Made by a program: the position numbers and the translations under genes. The notes beneath the pieces were generated by a model that worked only from the letters and a program-made list of their open reading frames with translations, searched no databases and was not told where the DNA came from. DNA of 64,000 bases from NCBI GenBank assembly GCA_021372615.1, contig JAJFUB010000055.1, positions 1 to 64,000 on the forward strand. Reading direction: 5' to 3'. Of this stretch, positions 53,101-60,900 are shown in pieces; positions within the stretch are counted from its first letter, which is position 1, and each line of letters opens with the position of its first letter. Source of the stretch: a bacterium. Lineage in GTDB: Bacteria > Armatimonadota > Zipacnadia > Zipacnadales > UBA11051.

Positions 53101-54334
53101 CGTCTGGCAGAAGCAGTACAACATCTGGGCCTTCCGCGAGCTGTTCAAGCGCATGTACTGCCTGTTCTACGCCCGGCGCCAAAGCCCGGTGCTTCACTTC
53201 CACACCTCCTGTTGGCTGGCGCTGCCCTGCCTGTCGTTCTGCCACATGATGCTCGACGGCGAGCAATACCACGACGCGGCGCAGAAGGTCGAAGACCACT
53301 TCATGGACATCGTGCCGCTGGACAAGTGGCGCGCGGAGCACAGCACGCACTTCGGCCCGGCCCCGTTCATCCTGCCCGACATCCCCGGCCAGTGGGCCCA
53401 GGCGCAGGCGCCGACGCGCGAGCTGCTGATGCTCACCAACCTGCACGATGTCGGCATCTTCCCCGGCAGCTTCAACACCCGGCTGATGATGCGCAACTAC
53501 CAGGCCCGCCGCCTGTTCGGCGTGGCCGACTGCCAGTTCAGGGGCTACTGGAAGACCGACTGGGCGGCGTGCGCCACGCCCGACGGCCATGTCAGCGTCT
53601 ACCGCAAGCCCGATGGGGCCCGGTGCCTGCTGGTGGTGGGCAACTCGGCCAAGCAGGACAACACTCTCACGGTGAAGCCCAACCTGGCGGCGCTGAAGCT
53701 GCGGGGGCCGGTTACGGCGGGGGTGGACCTGGAGACGGGGGAGAAGCTCGCACTGACCGGGGGCGTGCTGACCGTGCCGGTCAAGGCGCGGGACTTCCGG
53801 CTGATCGCTCTGCCGGCCTATGCGCCCCCGCCGATCACCGCCGGCGACCTGCGCGCGACCGCCCTGACGACGCTGAAGAACCCCGGCTTCGAGGAGGACA
53901 TGTCCGGCTGGATGACCTCCACCCTCGAGGGCAATGGCGGCAGCATCACGCTCGATGCGCAGGTCAAGTACGCCGGGAAGGCGTCGTGTCATCTATACAA
54001 GGCGGAGGGGCCGGGCGGGGTGCATCTGGAGACGCGGGATGTGCTCGCGGTCACGCCGGGGCAGAAGTACCGGGTCAACTGCCAACTGAAGATCGTGAAC
54101 TCAACCGGCGCGCAGGCCTACTGGATGATCAGCGCGACCGACAACGAGGGCACCTCGGTGCTGAGCAACAACCTGTTTGCGGGCTTCGTGAAGACCAACC
54201 AGGACTTCACGCCGCTGCCCTACGAGTTCGTAGTGCCGCCGGGTGCGGTCGCCATCCGCCTGCACTTCCTGGTCGCCTTCCCCGGCTCCATGGACGCCTG
54301 GGTGGATGACTTCCGCTTCGAGGAGGTCCGCTAG
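50156..54334 (+). CDS. Very large secreted multidomain protein: LamG, CBM9-like, DUF6067-like, C-terminal CBM
   Basis: 1392 residues from ATG 50156 after CGGAGGG. Signal peptide (LGLSLLIVSLAWPAGD). Domain order: LamG/concanavalin-like at about 20-225 (GSVILWVQPRDL, HYLVATWSPAGPALYVDGQ), CBM9/DOMON-like at about 238-435 (VDGKVEDAEWAAG, WDEDCVEAWLQPE), a long central region at about 480-1230 resembling DUF6067 putative glycoside hydrolases (YYHWFEATRDPRL, GIYIDGSWWFCSNKQHGCG, LFYARRQSPVLHFHTSCW), and a C-terminal carbohydrate-binding jelly roll (NPGFEEDMSGWMTSTLEGNG). Acts outside the cell on a polysaccharide. The catalytic residues are not certain. Confidence 0.78.
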   Translation: MRRGYAPLALGLSLLIVSLAWPAGDTLFRASFEKGFDADEAGGKAAPLANAKTALVPDRFGQSLVLSPGGGTLSYAAAGNVDLQQGSVILWVQPRDLASARNPVFLLSASQGDASLALLWEGKQRTLRFVTGRQGRTAEVVKPAYDWTEPTWHYLVATWSPAGPALYVDGQAAAASRPAAGKTRGDQLTLGGDFGGTASLSFRSLSILKTPLTADQVQEKYRVAMSGQVQHERPLLTVGQCAKPPTVDGKVEDAEWAAGGGTAGFVEIASGQLTAAQTRVLVTYDETNVYVAFICPTRQKPFANKTARDAGSPWDEDCVEAWLQPEVGFTGKYFHVIVNAAGSLYDLEDQSAAWNGTSAWAASQDDSGWSAEFAVPHAALGTMAPTPGTKWQANFCRSFGGSGATNRHTAWAFTNGSGYGVWQWFGAVQFAPSGPVARVTGWTAAGTDASAQVQLANPGPQPVPVSADLIMYRAGMGEDTREVAVGPWTLAPGEVRTETIATKASFAADQVKLQVRSGEKPLLVQTVRAGAKEAVGATAPAVSAGPSGSRPLQAPKLTQEMLAAVVAGRKLWEHNRIGITNAVPPPWTPMTLTGKTVGCWGRRYDYAASLFPRQVTAQSAELLAGPVALVAKIGGKEIVLQKADQQSATAAPNEVNFDARTAAGNLTARVQSHLEFDGCIKLTLTLASKGQPVRFDNLELRLPVKPERALYYHWFEATRDPRLTNAGALPEAGLKTHFKPLLWLGDDDRGLCWFAESPRGWQINDAESVLTVRRDQGRTVACIRMVDRPWQLDGQWQTVFGLMATPSRPTPPGCRNWLIPLNQTNPWGTWAPGFNNLSGTDDPGTLMPKDPAAMKRWVEDVQKHGESAPYYPGQELCRAIPYSQVVFWSGKYRDGMPAPEIKVFGPEWSNITRPPGPRQEPDEQIPLKEYYWVCPNSSFSQYYIYKLNQLLDQVPLDGIYIDGSWWFCSNKQHGCGYADDQGVWQKQYNIWAFRELFKRMYCLFYARRQSPVLHFHTSCWLALPCLSFCHMMLDGEQYHDAAQKVEDHFMDIVPLDKWRAEHSTHFGPAPFILPDIPGQWAQAQAPTRELLMLTNLHDVGIFPGSFNTRLMMRNYQARRLFGVADCQFRGYWKTDWAACATPDGHVSVYRKPDGARCLLVVGNSAKQDNTLTVKPNLAALKLRGPVTAGVDLETGEKLALTGGVLTVPVKARDFRLIALPAYAPPPITAGDLRATALTTLKNPGFEEDMSGWMTSTLEGNGGSITLDAQVKYAGKASCHLYKAEGPGGVHLETRDVLAVTPGQKYRVNCQLKIVNSTGAQAYWMISATDNEGTSVLSNNLFAGFVKTNQDFTPLPYEFVVPPGAVAIRLHFLVAFPGSMDAWVDDFRFEEVR

Positions 54335-54350
54335 CGACGGCGCCGGTCAG

Positions 54351-54656
54351 TTAGCCCCGCTCGATGCGGTACCCGAGCACGAGGATGGCCTTGAGGGTCT
54401 CCATGGCCGCGCTGCGGTCGTACTGCTTCTCTGAGTCGGGCAGGTCCGCGTAAGGCACGAGGCACGGGTGCAGCTTGCGGGCGTCGTCGCGTTGTGGGCC
54501 GTACTGCCACCCGTCGGCCATGCGCTGGGCGGCCCAGATGTCGTGGGCGTTCTCGGCCAGGTACTCGGTGAGGGCCACCAGCTCCTCGGGCAGGGCCACG
54601 GCTGAGGTATCCAACGGCTTGGGTTGGTAGGGCATTGCCTGCTCCAGTTCAGTCAT
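54351..54656 (-). CDS. Stand-alone RyR-domain protein
   Basis: 101 residues from ATG 54656 (MTELEQAMPYQ). Almost all of it is one RyR repeat as in ryanodine receptors: LAENAHDIWAAQRMADGWQY, GPQRDDARKLHPCLVPYADL, PDSEKQYDRSAAMETLKAIL, VLGYRIERG. It lies 49 bases after the AAA+/RyR gene on the same strand, so probably co-transcribed. Prokaryotic RyR repeats have been proposed, from comparative genomics, to sense nucleotide-derived ligands; nothing in this sequence proves that. Confidence 0.9.
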   Translation of the reverse strand: MTELEQAMPYQPKPLDTSAVALPEELVALTEYLAENAHDIWAAQRMADGWQYGPQRDDARKLHPCLVPYADLPDSEKQYDRSAAMETLKAILVLGYRIERG

Positions 54657-54705
54657 GCGGTACGCCGACAGTGACAGGTTACCCCGGATAGCGCTGCGGA
54701 GCAAC

Positions 54706-57700
54706 TCATTCCGCCCCCTCCTCGCTATCGCTACCTGGCTCGGGCCGGAACCGGACGGCCCTATAGCCGGCCACCTTGAGGATGTCCGGGATGGCCCGGA
54801 TGATGCGGTAGTCCTTCTCACGCTCGCTGAAGGGTAGCTGGGCCCAGTCGACCATCAGGGGATGCCGCTTGTGCTCGTTGTCCCGCTCGGGGGCATAGGT
54901 CCAGCCGCTGGCCAGGCGTTCGCGGTGCCAGCCGAGGTGCTCGGCGCGGGCCAGGCGGACCAGGTGCTTCTCGATGGCCTTGCGCAGGGTCTCCTGCCAC
55001 TTGTCGCTTTCTCCGGGAGCCAGGGGCTCGACGGCAAAGTCAATGAGTCCCAGGTGGCCCGGTATCCGCACTGCAGCGGCCAGGCTGGACTTCCTGTGGT
55101 CCTCGCCGAGATCCTCGTACGCCTTGCGACTCGCCTCCAGTTCCGCGTCCGGACCGCTCACCTGCCGCAGCCATCTGTCCTTCATCTGCTGCGGGAGGTA
55201 GCCCCAGTTGATCAGGCCGGCCAGGTCCTCTCGGGCGGGATGGCCGCGGAAGGCCTCGCGCGCGGTGAGTAGCTTCATGAACTCGTCGGCGACGGTCTCA
55301 CAGTCGAGCATGAACTCCGGGGGCAGGGCGGAGCGGTGCAGACGATCCCGCTCGCGGCTCAGGTCCGCGCCGCTTGCCTGGTGGCCGCTCGGCGACTCCA
55401 GGGGCCAGGCGGACTGATGCAGGTGCGCCTGTCTGCAGCCGCTGCACAGCACCCGCACGATCTTCTCGAAGGAGCGCGCACCGTTCCGGTACTCGGACAC
55501 CTGGAGCAGGGCGTCCAGCAGGCCGGGGTCCATCTCCAGGCGGTCGTCATCGCCCAGCTTGAGCAGGCTGCGCAGCAGTAGCGCGCGGCGGATGGGCCAG
55601 GTGAGGTCGTCGGGGCAGGCCGGGTCGCGCCGCCCGTTCGGCCCCAGCACGTTCAGGAAACCGTGTAGCCGCGAGACGAAGTCCGGCCCCTTGGCCAGCG
55701 TGAACGCCCGGTAGCGCGTGGCAGCCTCTTCGTACTCCTTCTCCTTGGCCTGCTGCTGCGGCTGTTCGAGCGCCGCCAGCTCCTCCGCTGTCGGCTTCCT
55801 CGGCTTCCGCAAGGCAAAGTCCACAAGCCTGTGGCAGGTGCCTCCGGCGAAGACGAAGATGCACTTGCCGATGGGGTGGATGACCTGCCCCTCCTGGAAC
55901 GTGCCATCCTGCATGGGCGCCAGCAGGTACTGCAGCCACCTGTTCTGCCCGGTGTCGAACTCATCCCAGAAAGCGACTGGCGTGATTCCCCGCAGGACTT
56001 CGTCACGCACGCGGTGGAAGGCCCCCACGAGTTCGGCGGGGTCGCTGAACTGCGACAGGTTGAACTGCAGCAACGGCACTTCCTTGCCCAGAATGGACTT
56101 CGCCAGGGCCTCTACCGCGAACGACTTCCCTGCCCCCGGGGGGCCAAAGACGCCGAGGCACAACGGCCGCTTCTGGACGCCGCCGTGCTCGTATTCGCGG
56201 ATCAGAATGTCCAGCGCGCGCAGGCTCTCGATCTCATTGCGGTCCACTGAGAACAGGGGGCCCAGGCGCAGGGCCGGCACCTCCGAGACGGCCTCCGGGC
56301 CGTAGATAGCGACCAGGTGCCCGAGGCCGGCCAGCGGTGCACAACCGGCGGAGCCGGGCCCCGACGGGGCGCCGGTGGCAGAAGCCGCAGTGCCGGACGG
56401 CTCCTCGAGGCTGGTCAGGATGGTCCACGGACGCTCTGTCGGCTGCGCGGGGACACGCACGATCTTGGGGGCGCTGTGTGTCCGGGCCAGCACCTGCCCC
56501 AACTCATACGTCGGGACGCCCGGGTGAGGGTCGGACACCCGGCCATGGCCCAGCACCAGCAGCTCACGTCGGGCCTTCAGGCCGGCGGCGATGCCCTCCG
56601 GCATGGCCCGCAGCAGCGTCTCCGGGTTCGTGAAGGGGCTCTTGCCCCTCGTCTCCTTGACCAGCCCGAGGTGGTGGCGCATCAGGTGATGGGCGATGCC
56701 GACGGTGAAGCACGTTTGGAAGCCGTAGGCCGTGCCGTCCACGGCGCGGGCGTAGTCCGCCTCCATCTCCTCGGGGGTGAAGACCAGGACGGCGTCGCTG
56801 ATCTCGCGGCGTCCCTCGGCGCCGTCGCGGCACGTTACCCACAGGGCCCCGGCGGACCCGTAGGTCACCACAGTGTGCGCCGCGGTCCGCAGCTCATCCC
56901 CGACCTCTGAGGCCTGCAGGCCGCGCAGCGTATGCTCGGTGCACCGCTCCCATGACAGGCGCCCGCCAATCTGGACATCCTCGCGCCGCAGGTCGCTCGC
57001 CGAGACGACCACGATCAGCCGGTTCGCCACCGGCCGCAGCGCCGGCCACAGATCGCCCCGGCACAGGGGGTAGCTCATCTTCAGCAGGTAGAAGCCCTTG
57101 CCCCTGGGGCGAAGGTCGGGCCACGGCACGCGTCTTCTCGGGGCGTGTCGGAAGAGCACTGCACCGTCGTCAATGATGGTGAGCACGGGCGGTCGGGGGC
57201 GCGGGTCGGCATGTGGAGTCGCGCGGCGAGTGAAAGTGAAGTCCTGGCGTTCGCGGTCCGTGGGGCCGTAGCCGAAATCCGGCTGTACGCGCCAGACGCG
57301 CTCTTCCTTGCCTTTCCCCGCCGGCCGCGCGACCCATACGCCATAGGAGCGCAAGTGTGAGGGGAGCTTCGCCTCCAGCCCCCGTGTTACCAGGTCCAGC
57401 TCCGCGGCATAGGCGGGCTCGGGTCGTGGCACGGCAAGCGCCTTAGGCTTGGGCAGAGCCTTCTCGCCATGGTCACGACGCCCGCGGTTCCTCTCCTGCC
57501 ATTCCTCGATGCCCCGCTTCCAGGCGAGCCCCTCCGCGTCCGCCGCCGCGCTCAGCAGGCGGTGTGTCAGTGCGGCGCCCCCCAGTTCCTGCGTGTAGAC
57601 GGTGCCGGGCTCGGCGAAGGACGTGGCGGCGGTCTTCACTCCCCCATAGAAGTGACAGTCGAGAACGATGTCCCCGGTCACAACAACACGCTCGGTCTTC

Positions 57701-57708
57701 TTGAGCAC
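54706..57708 (-). CDS. AAA+ ATPase with sugar-kinase-like N-terminus and two C-terminal RyR-like repeats
   Basis: 1000 residues from GTG 57708 (GGGAGG 9 bases before). About 1-310 resembles a PfkB/ribokinase-type fold: VVVTGDIVLDCHFYGG, LGGAALTHRLLSAAAD, RLIVVVSASDLRREDVQ and HTVVTYGSAGALWV, but the usual catalytic DTxGAGD motif is not seen. A linker follows. The AAA+ module has Walker A GVFGPPGAGKSF (about 520) and Walker B VAFWDEFDTG (about 580). The C-terminus has a degenerate RyR-like repeat (about 825-905: AYEDLGEDHRKSSLAAAVRI) and a full one (about 915-990: LGWHRERLASGWTYAPERDN, then HKRHPLMVDWAQLPFSEREK). A start at ATG 57801 would add 31 unsupported residues. Role unknown; sensor-ATPase in signalling or defence is the best guess. 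Confidence 0.8.
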   Translation of the reverse strand: MLKKTERVVVTGDIVLDCHFYGGVKTAATSFAEPGTVYTQELGGAALTHRLLSAAADAEGLAWKRGIEEWQERNRGRRDHGEKALPKPKALAVPRPEPAYAAELDLVTRGLEAKLPSHLRSYGVWVARPAGKGKEERVWRVQPDFGYGPTDRERQDFTFTRRATPHADPRPRPPVLTIIDDGAVLFRHAPRRRVPWPDLRPRGKGFYLLKMSYPLCRGDLWPALRPVANRLIVVVSASDLRREDVQIGGRLSWERCTEHTLRGLQASEVGDELRTAAHTVVTYGSAGALWVTCRDGAEGRREISDAVLVFTPEEMEADYARAVDGTAYGFQTCFTVGIAHHLMRHHLGLVKETRGKSPFTNPETLLRAMPEGIAAGLKARRELLVLGHGRVSDPHPGVPTYELGQVLARTHSAPKIVRVPAQPTERPWTILTSLEEPSGTAASATGAPSGPGSAGCAPLAGLGHLVAIYGPEAVSEVPALRLGPLFSVDRNEIESLRALDILIREYEHGGVQKRPLCLGVFGPPGAGKSFAVEALAKSILGKEVPLLQFNLSQFSDPAELVGAFHRVRDEVLRGITPVAFWDEFDTGQNRWLQYLLAPMQDGTFQEGQVIHPIGKCIFVFAGGTCHRLVDFALRKPRKPTAEELAALEQPQQQAKEKEYEEAATRYRAFTLAKGPDFVSRLHGFLNVLGPNGRRDPACPDDLTWPIRRALLLRSLLKLGDDDRLEMDPGLLDALLQVSEYRNGARSFEKIVRVLCSGCRQAHLHQSAWPLESPSGHQASGADLSRERDRLHRSALPPEFMLDCETVADEFMKLLTAREAFRGHPAREDLAGLINWGYLPQQMKDRWLRQVSGPDAELEASRKAYEDLGEDHRKSSLAAAVRIPGHLGLIDFAVEPLAPGESDKWQETLRKAIEKHLVRLARAEHLGWHRERLASGWTYAPERDNEHKRHPLMVDWAQLPFSEREKDYRIIRAIPDILKVAGYRAVRFRPEPGSDSEEGAE

Positions 57709-57906
57709 GGGTTCCACCCTCCCACTTCTCAATGCACAGCAGCAAACAGCCCCATATGCGTGTTCGCTTCGCCGGAGCCATACCCTAATCCTCCTCGCCA
57801 TGCTCGTGCAGGCGTCCGGCCTGCTACGGCGAAGTCACGGAGGCGCATCGTGCACAGCAGGGCCCCGCTGCGAAGCGCTACCGCTCGACCAGGGATGGGA
57901 ACGGCC

Positions 57907-60900
57907 ATGAGACACGCCGTGCTGATGATGCTGTGGCTGGCAGGCGTCGCGACACTGGCAACGGCCGCTCCGGCGCCGCAGGTACTCGAGGTCGGCGCCG
58001 CGACCCTGAAGGTCCTCGACCCGCCCTGGCGCGCCGGCTCGGTGAGCTTCCAGGTGGACGGTGGGACGCCCGTGGTCAGCGCTGTGGACGTCTTCGCCGC
58101 GTCCGCTGACTGGAAGCAACACCTCTTCGACTTCCGCGGGGCTGAGGTCACAACCACCGACACCTTCGCCGGACGACGGGTCGTCATGCGCCGGCAGGGC
58201 GACTTCGGCAACGCCGAGCAGGAGGCCGTGCTCGGACCGAACCAGCTCGACCTCCGCTGGTCCCTCGACTTCCGGACGCTCGCGGGCAACCTGGAGATCA
58301 ATGTCTTCCTGCCGGAAGCCACGCTGGGCGTGTCGCCATGCGAGGTGACGCTGCAGGACGGCACGACCCGCGCGGACCAACTGTGGGTGGAGCAGCGCGC
58401 GCCGCTGGCCAACTTGCGGCAGCTTGTCGTCCAGACGCCCCGGCGCCGGATCGTCATGGACTTCGGCGCCCAGGGCGGCTGGCAGTTCCAGGACCTCCGC
58501 CGCAGCCAGGACAACCGCAGCCTGTACCGCCTCGTGCTGCCTACCTACGGCTTCAAGAGCCCCTGCCACCTGGAAGCACGGTTGCGGATCACGGTCAACC
58601 CGCCGGCAGCTGAGTTCAGCCCCGTGCCGCTGGCTGACGCGGCGAACATGGGCCTGCTGGACGAGCGCGAGGGCGATGGGCGGGGCGGCTGGACCGACCA
58701 GGGCGACAACGACCTGCGGGCCCTGCCCACCGGCCTGCAGTTCCTGCGCGGCATCCCCTTCAAGGTCGGCCCGGCCACGGGCCCGTCGGTCCTCATGCTG
58801 CGCGGCGGCGACCGCAACACCTTCCCCGTCGAGGCCACGGTGCCGATGGGGCGGCCCGCGGCGGCGCTCTTCTTCCTGCATGGCTGCGCGTGGGCCGCGC
58901 CCGGCAAGACCGCCTTCAGGGCCACGGTGCGCTACGAGGACAACACCACCACCGACATTCCGGTGCGGGTAGGGCAGGAGGCGCTCGACTGGTGGGGCGT
59001 GCGCGACCTGGGGGAGAACGCGCGCGTGGCCTGGCGCGGCGCCAGCAATCGGGCGCCCGTGGGCCTGATGCTCCTGCGCTGGCTCAACCCCCATCCGGAC
59101 AAGCCGATCCGCGACCTGACTTTCCGCGCCGGCGACGGCCCGGTTGCCGGGATTGTCGCCGTGACGGCCGCCTCAGGCCCCGTGGCGATCAGCGGCGGGA
59201 CGACGGGCGGGGCCAAGCTACCGCCGCTGCGCGTCGCCGCCGCCGGCCTGACCGGCCTGGACCGCTGCTTCCGTGGCACCCACCTCGACCCCGAGTGGGC
59301 GGCCGCGGATCTCAAGCAAGCGGCCGACCTGTCCGGCTATGACCTGCTCTTCGTGACCGAGGACCTACCCTCGGCGGTGGCGGCGAAGGTGGCCGAGCGC
59401 GTGCGGGGGGGCGGGCGGTTGCTCGTGTTCGGGCCGCCCCCGCAGGGCCTGGCGGACCTGCTGCCGGTGACGATGGCCGCCCCGCCGGTGCTGCGGGCCA
59501 TTGCTCCGTACTGGCGCTGGGCCGAGGGCGAGCCCCGGGCCTTCTTCCTACAGCCGGCGGACGCCAACTCGCCGCTGTTCAATGGCCTGGACATGGCCCA
59601 GATGGCCCCGACGGGGGCTCTGTACGAGGCCACGGCGCGGCCGGGGGCCACTGTCGAGGCCACATGGCGCAGCACCGATGGACAGAGTTTCCCGGCCATC
59701 GTCCGGCAGAGCGTCGGCCAGGGCGTGGTCACGGTCCTCAACTTCCCCCGCCTCTACCCCGCCTCGGGCGGCACGGACTACGGGCGCATGTTCACCGGCC
59801 TGAACCGCTACTGGGACCCGTTCCTGCTCAAGCTGGCCTACCACGCGGCCGGTCAGGACGACGTGCCGCGGCGCCTGGGCGAGTTGTTCGCCGCCAAGGC
59901 CCAGCGCGAGCGCCTGATGGGCCCATGGGCCGATCTGCAGATGCACCTGGAAGACGCGCGGGCCCTGGCCGACGTCGTCGCCACCCCGGCAGCGGAGGCG
60001 CAGTACCAGGAGGCAACGGCCCTTGCGGCACGAGCAGATCAGGCGCTGGACGAGGGAGACGAGCTGATTGGGGGGCTGACGGGCGCGGAAGCCCGCCTCG
60101 CCTACGAGAAGGCGGAGGCCGCGCTGCGGCAGGCGGGGCAGGGCCTGGACGGCCTGACGGCTTCGCTGCGCCGTGAGGCGCTCGCTCGGCCCGGCGTCAA
60201 GACGATCCAGCCCGTCGCCGGGCCACCGCTGCTAGTGGGCTCCACGCACGTCAACGGTGGCCTGGTCTATCCCTCCGGTCCCAGCCGCCAGTGGTACTAC
60301 GACCAGACGCTGCGTCGCATGAGGGGCGAGCTGGACTGGAACGTCTTCGACATCGTGGTGGGGGGCTACGCGGCGGGGGAGGTGCGGCCGGACGGGAAGG
60401 ACCCGCGACCCGGGGCCCTCGACGACATCGCCCGCGCCGCCCGCGACAGCGGCATGGCCATGATCCTGTGCACGGTGGGCGGGGCCTTCGACACGCGCGG
60501 CAAGGAGACGCCGTACAGCGCCCCGGCCCTGGCCGCCCGGGCGCGGGACTTGCGCCGGCTCGCCGCGCACTTCGACCCCCTGTCCGGGTTCTACGGCTTC
60601 GAGCCCAACAACGAGCCCGGCCTGGGCGTGAAGCCCGACACCATGTTCGGCTACAACGACCAGACCCTCGGCGACTTCCGCGCCTGGCTGCAGCAGCGCC
60701 ATGGCGACCTGGCGAAGCTCAACGCGACGCTGCAGACCACCTACGCCGGCCTCGCCGACATCACGCCCCCCCGTCCCGAGGAGATGGCGCAGATCGGGAT
60801 GGACGACCCCCGGCGGGCGCTATGGGCCGAGTGGATCGAGTTCCGTTTCCAGCTCATGGAGGGCCTGCACCGCAGTGACTGGGAGGCCCTGCGGTCGGTC

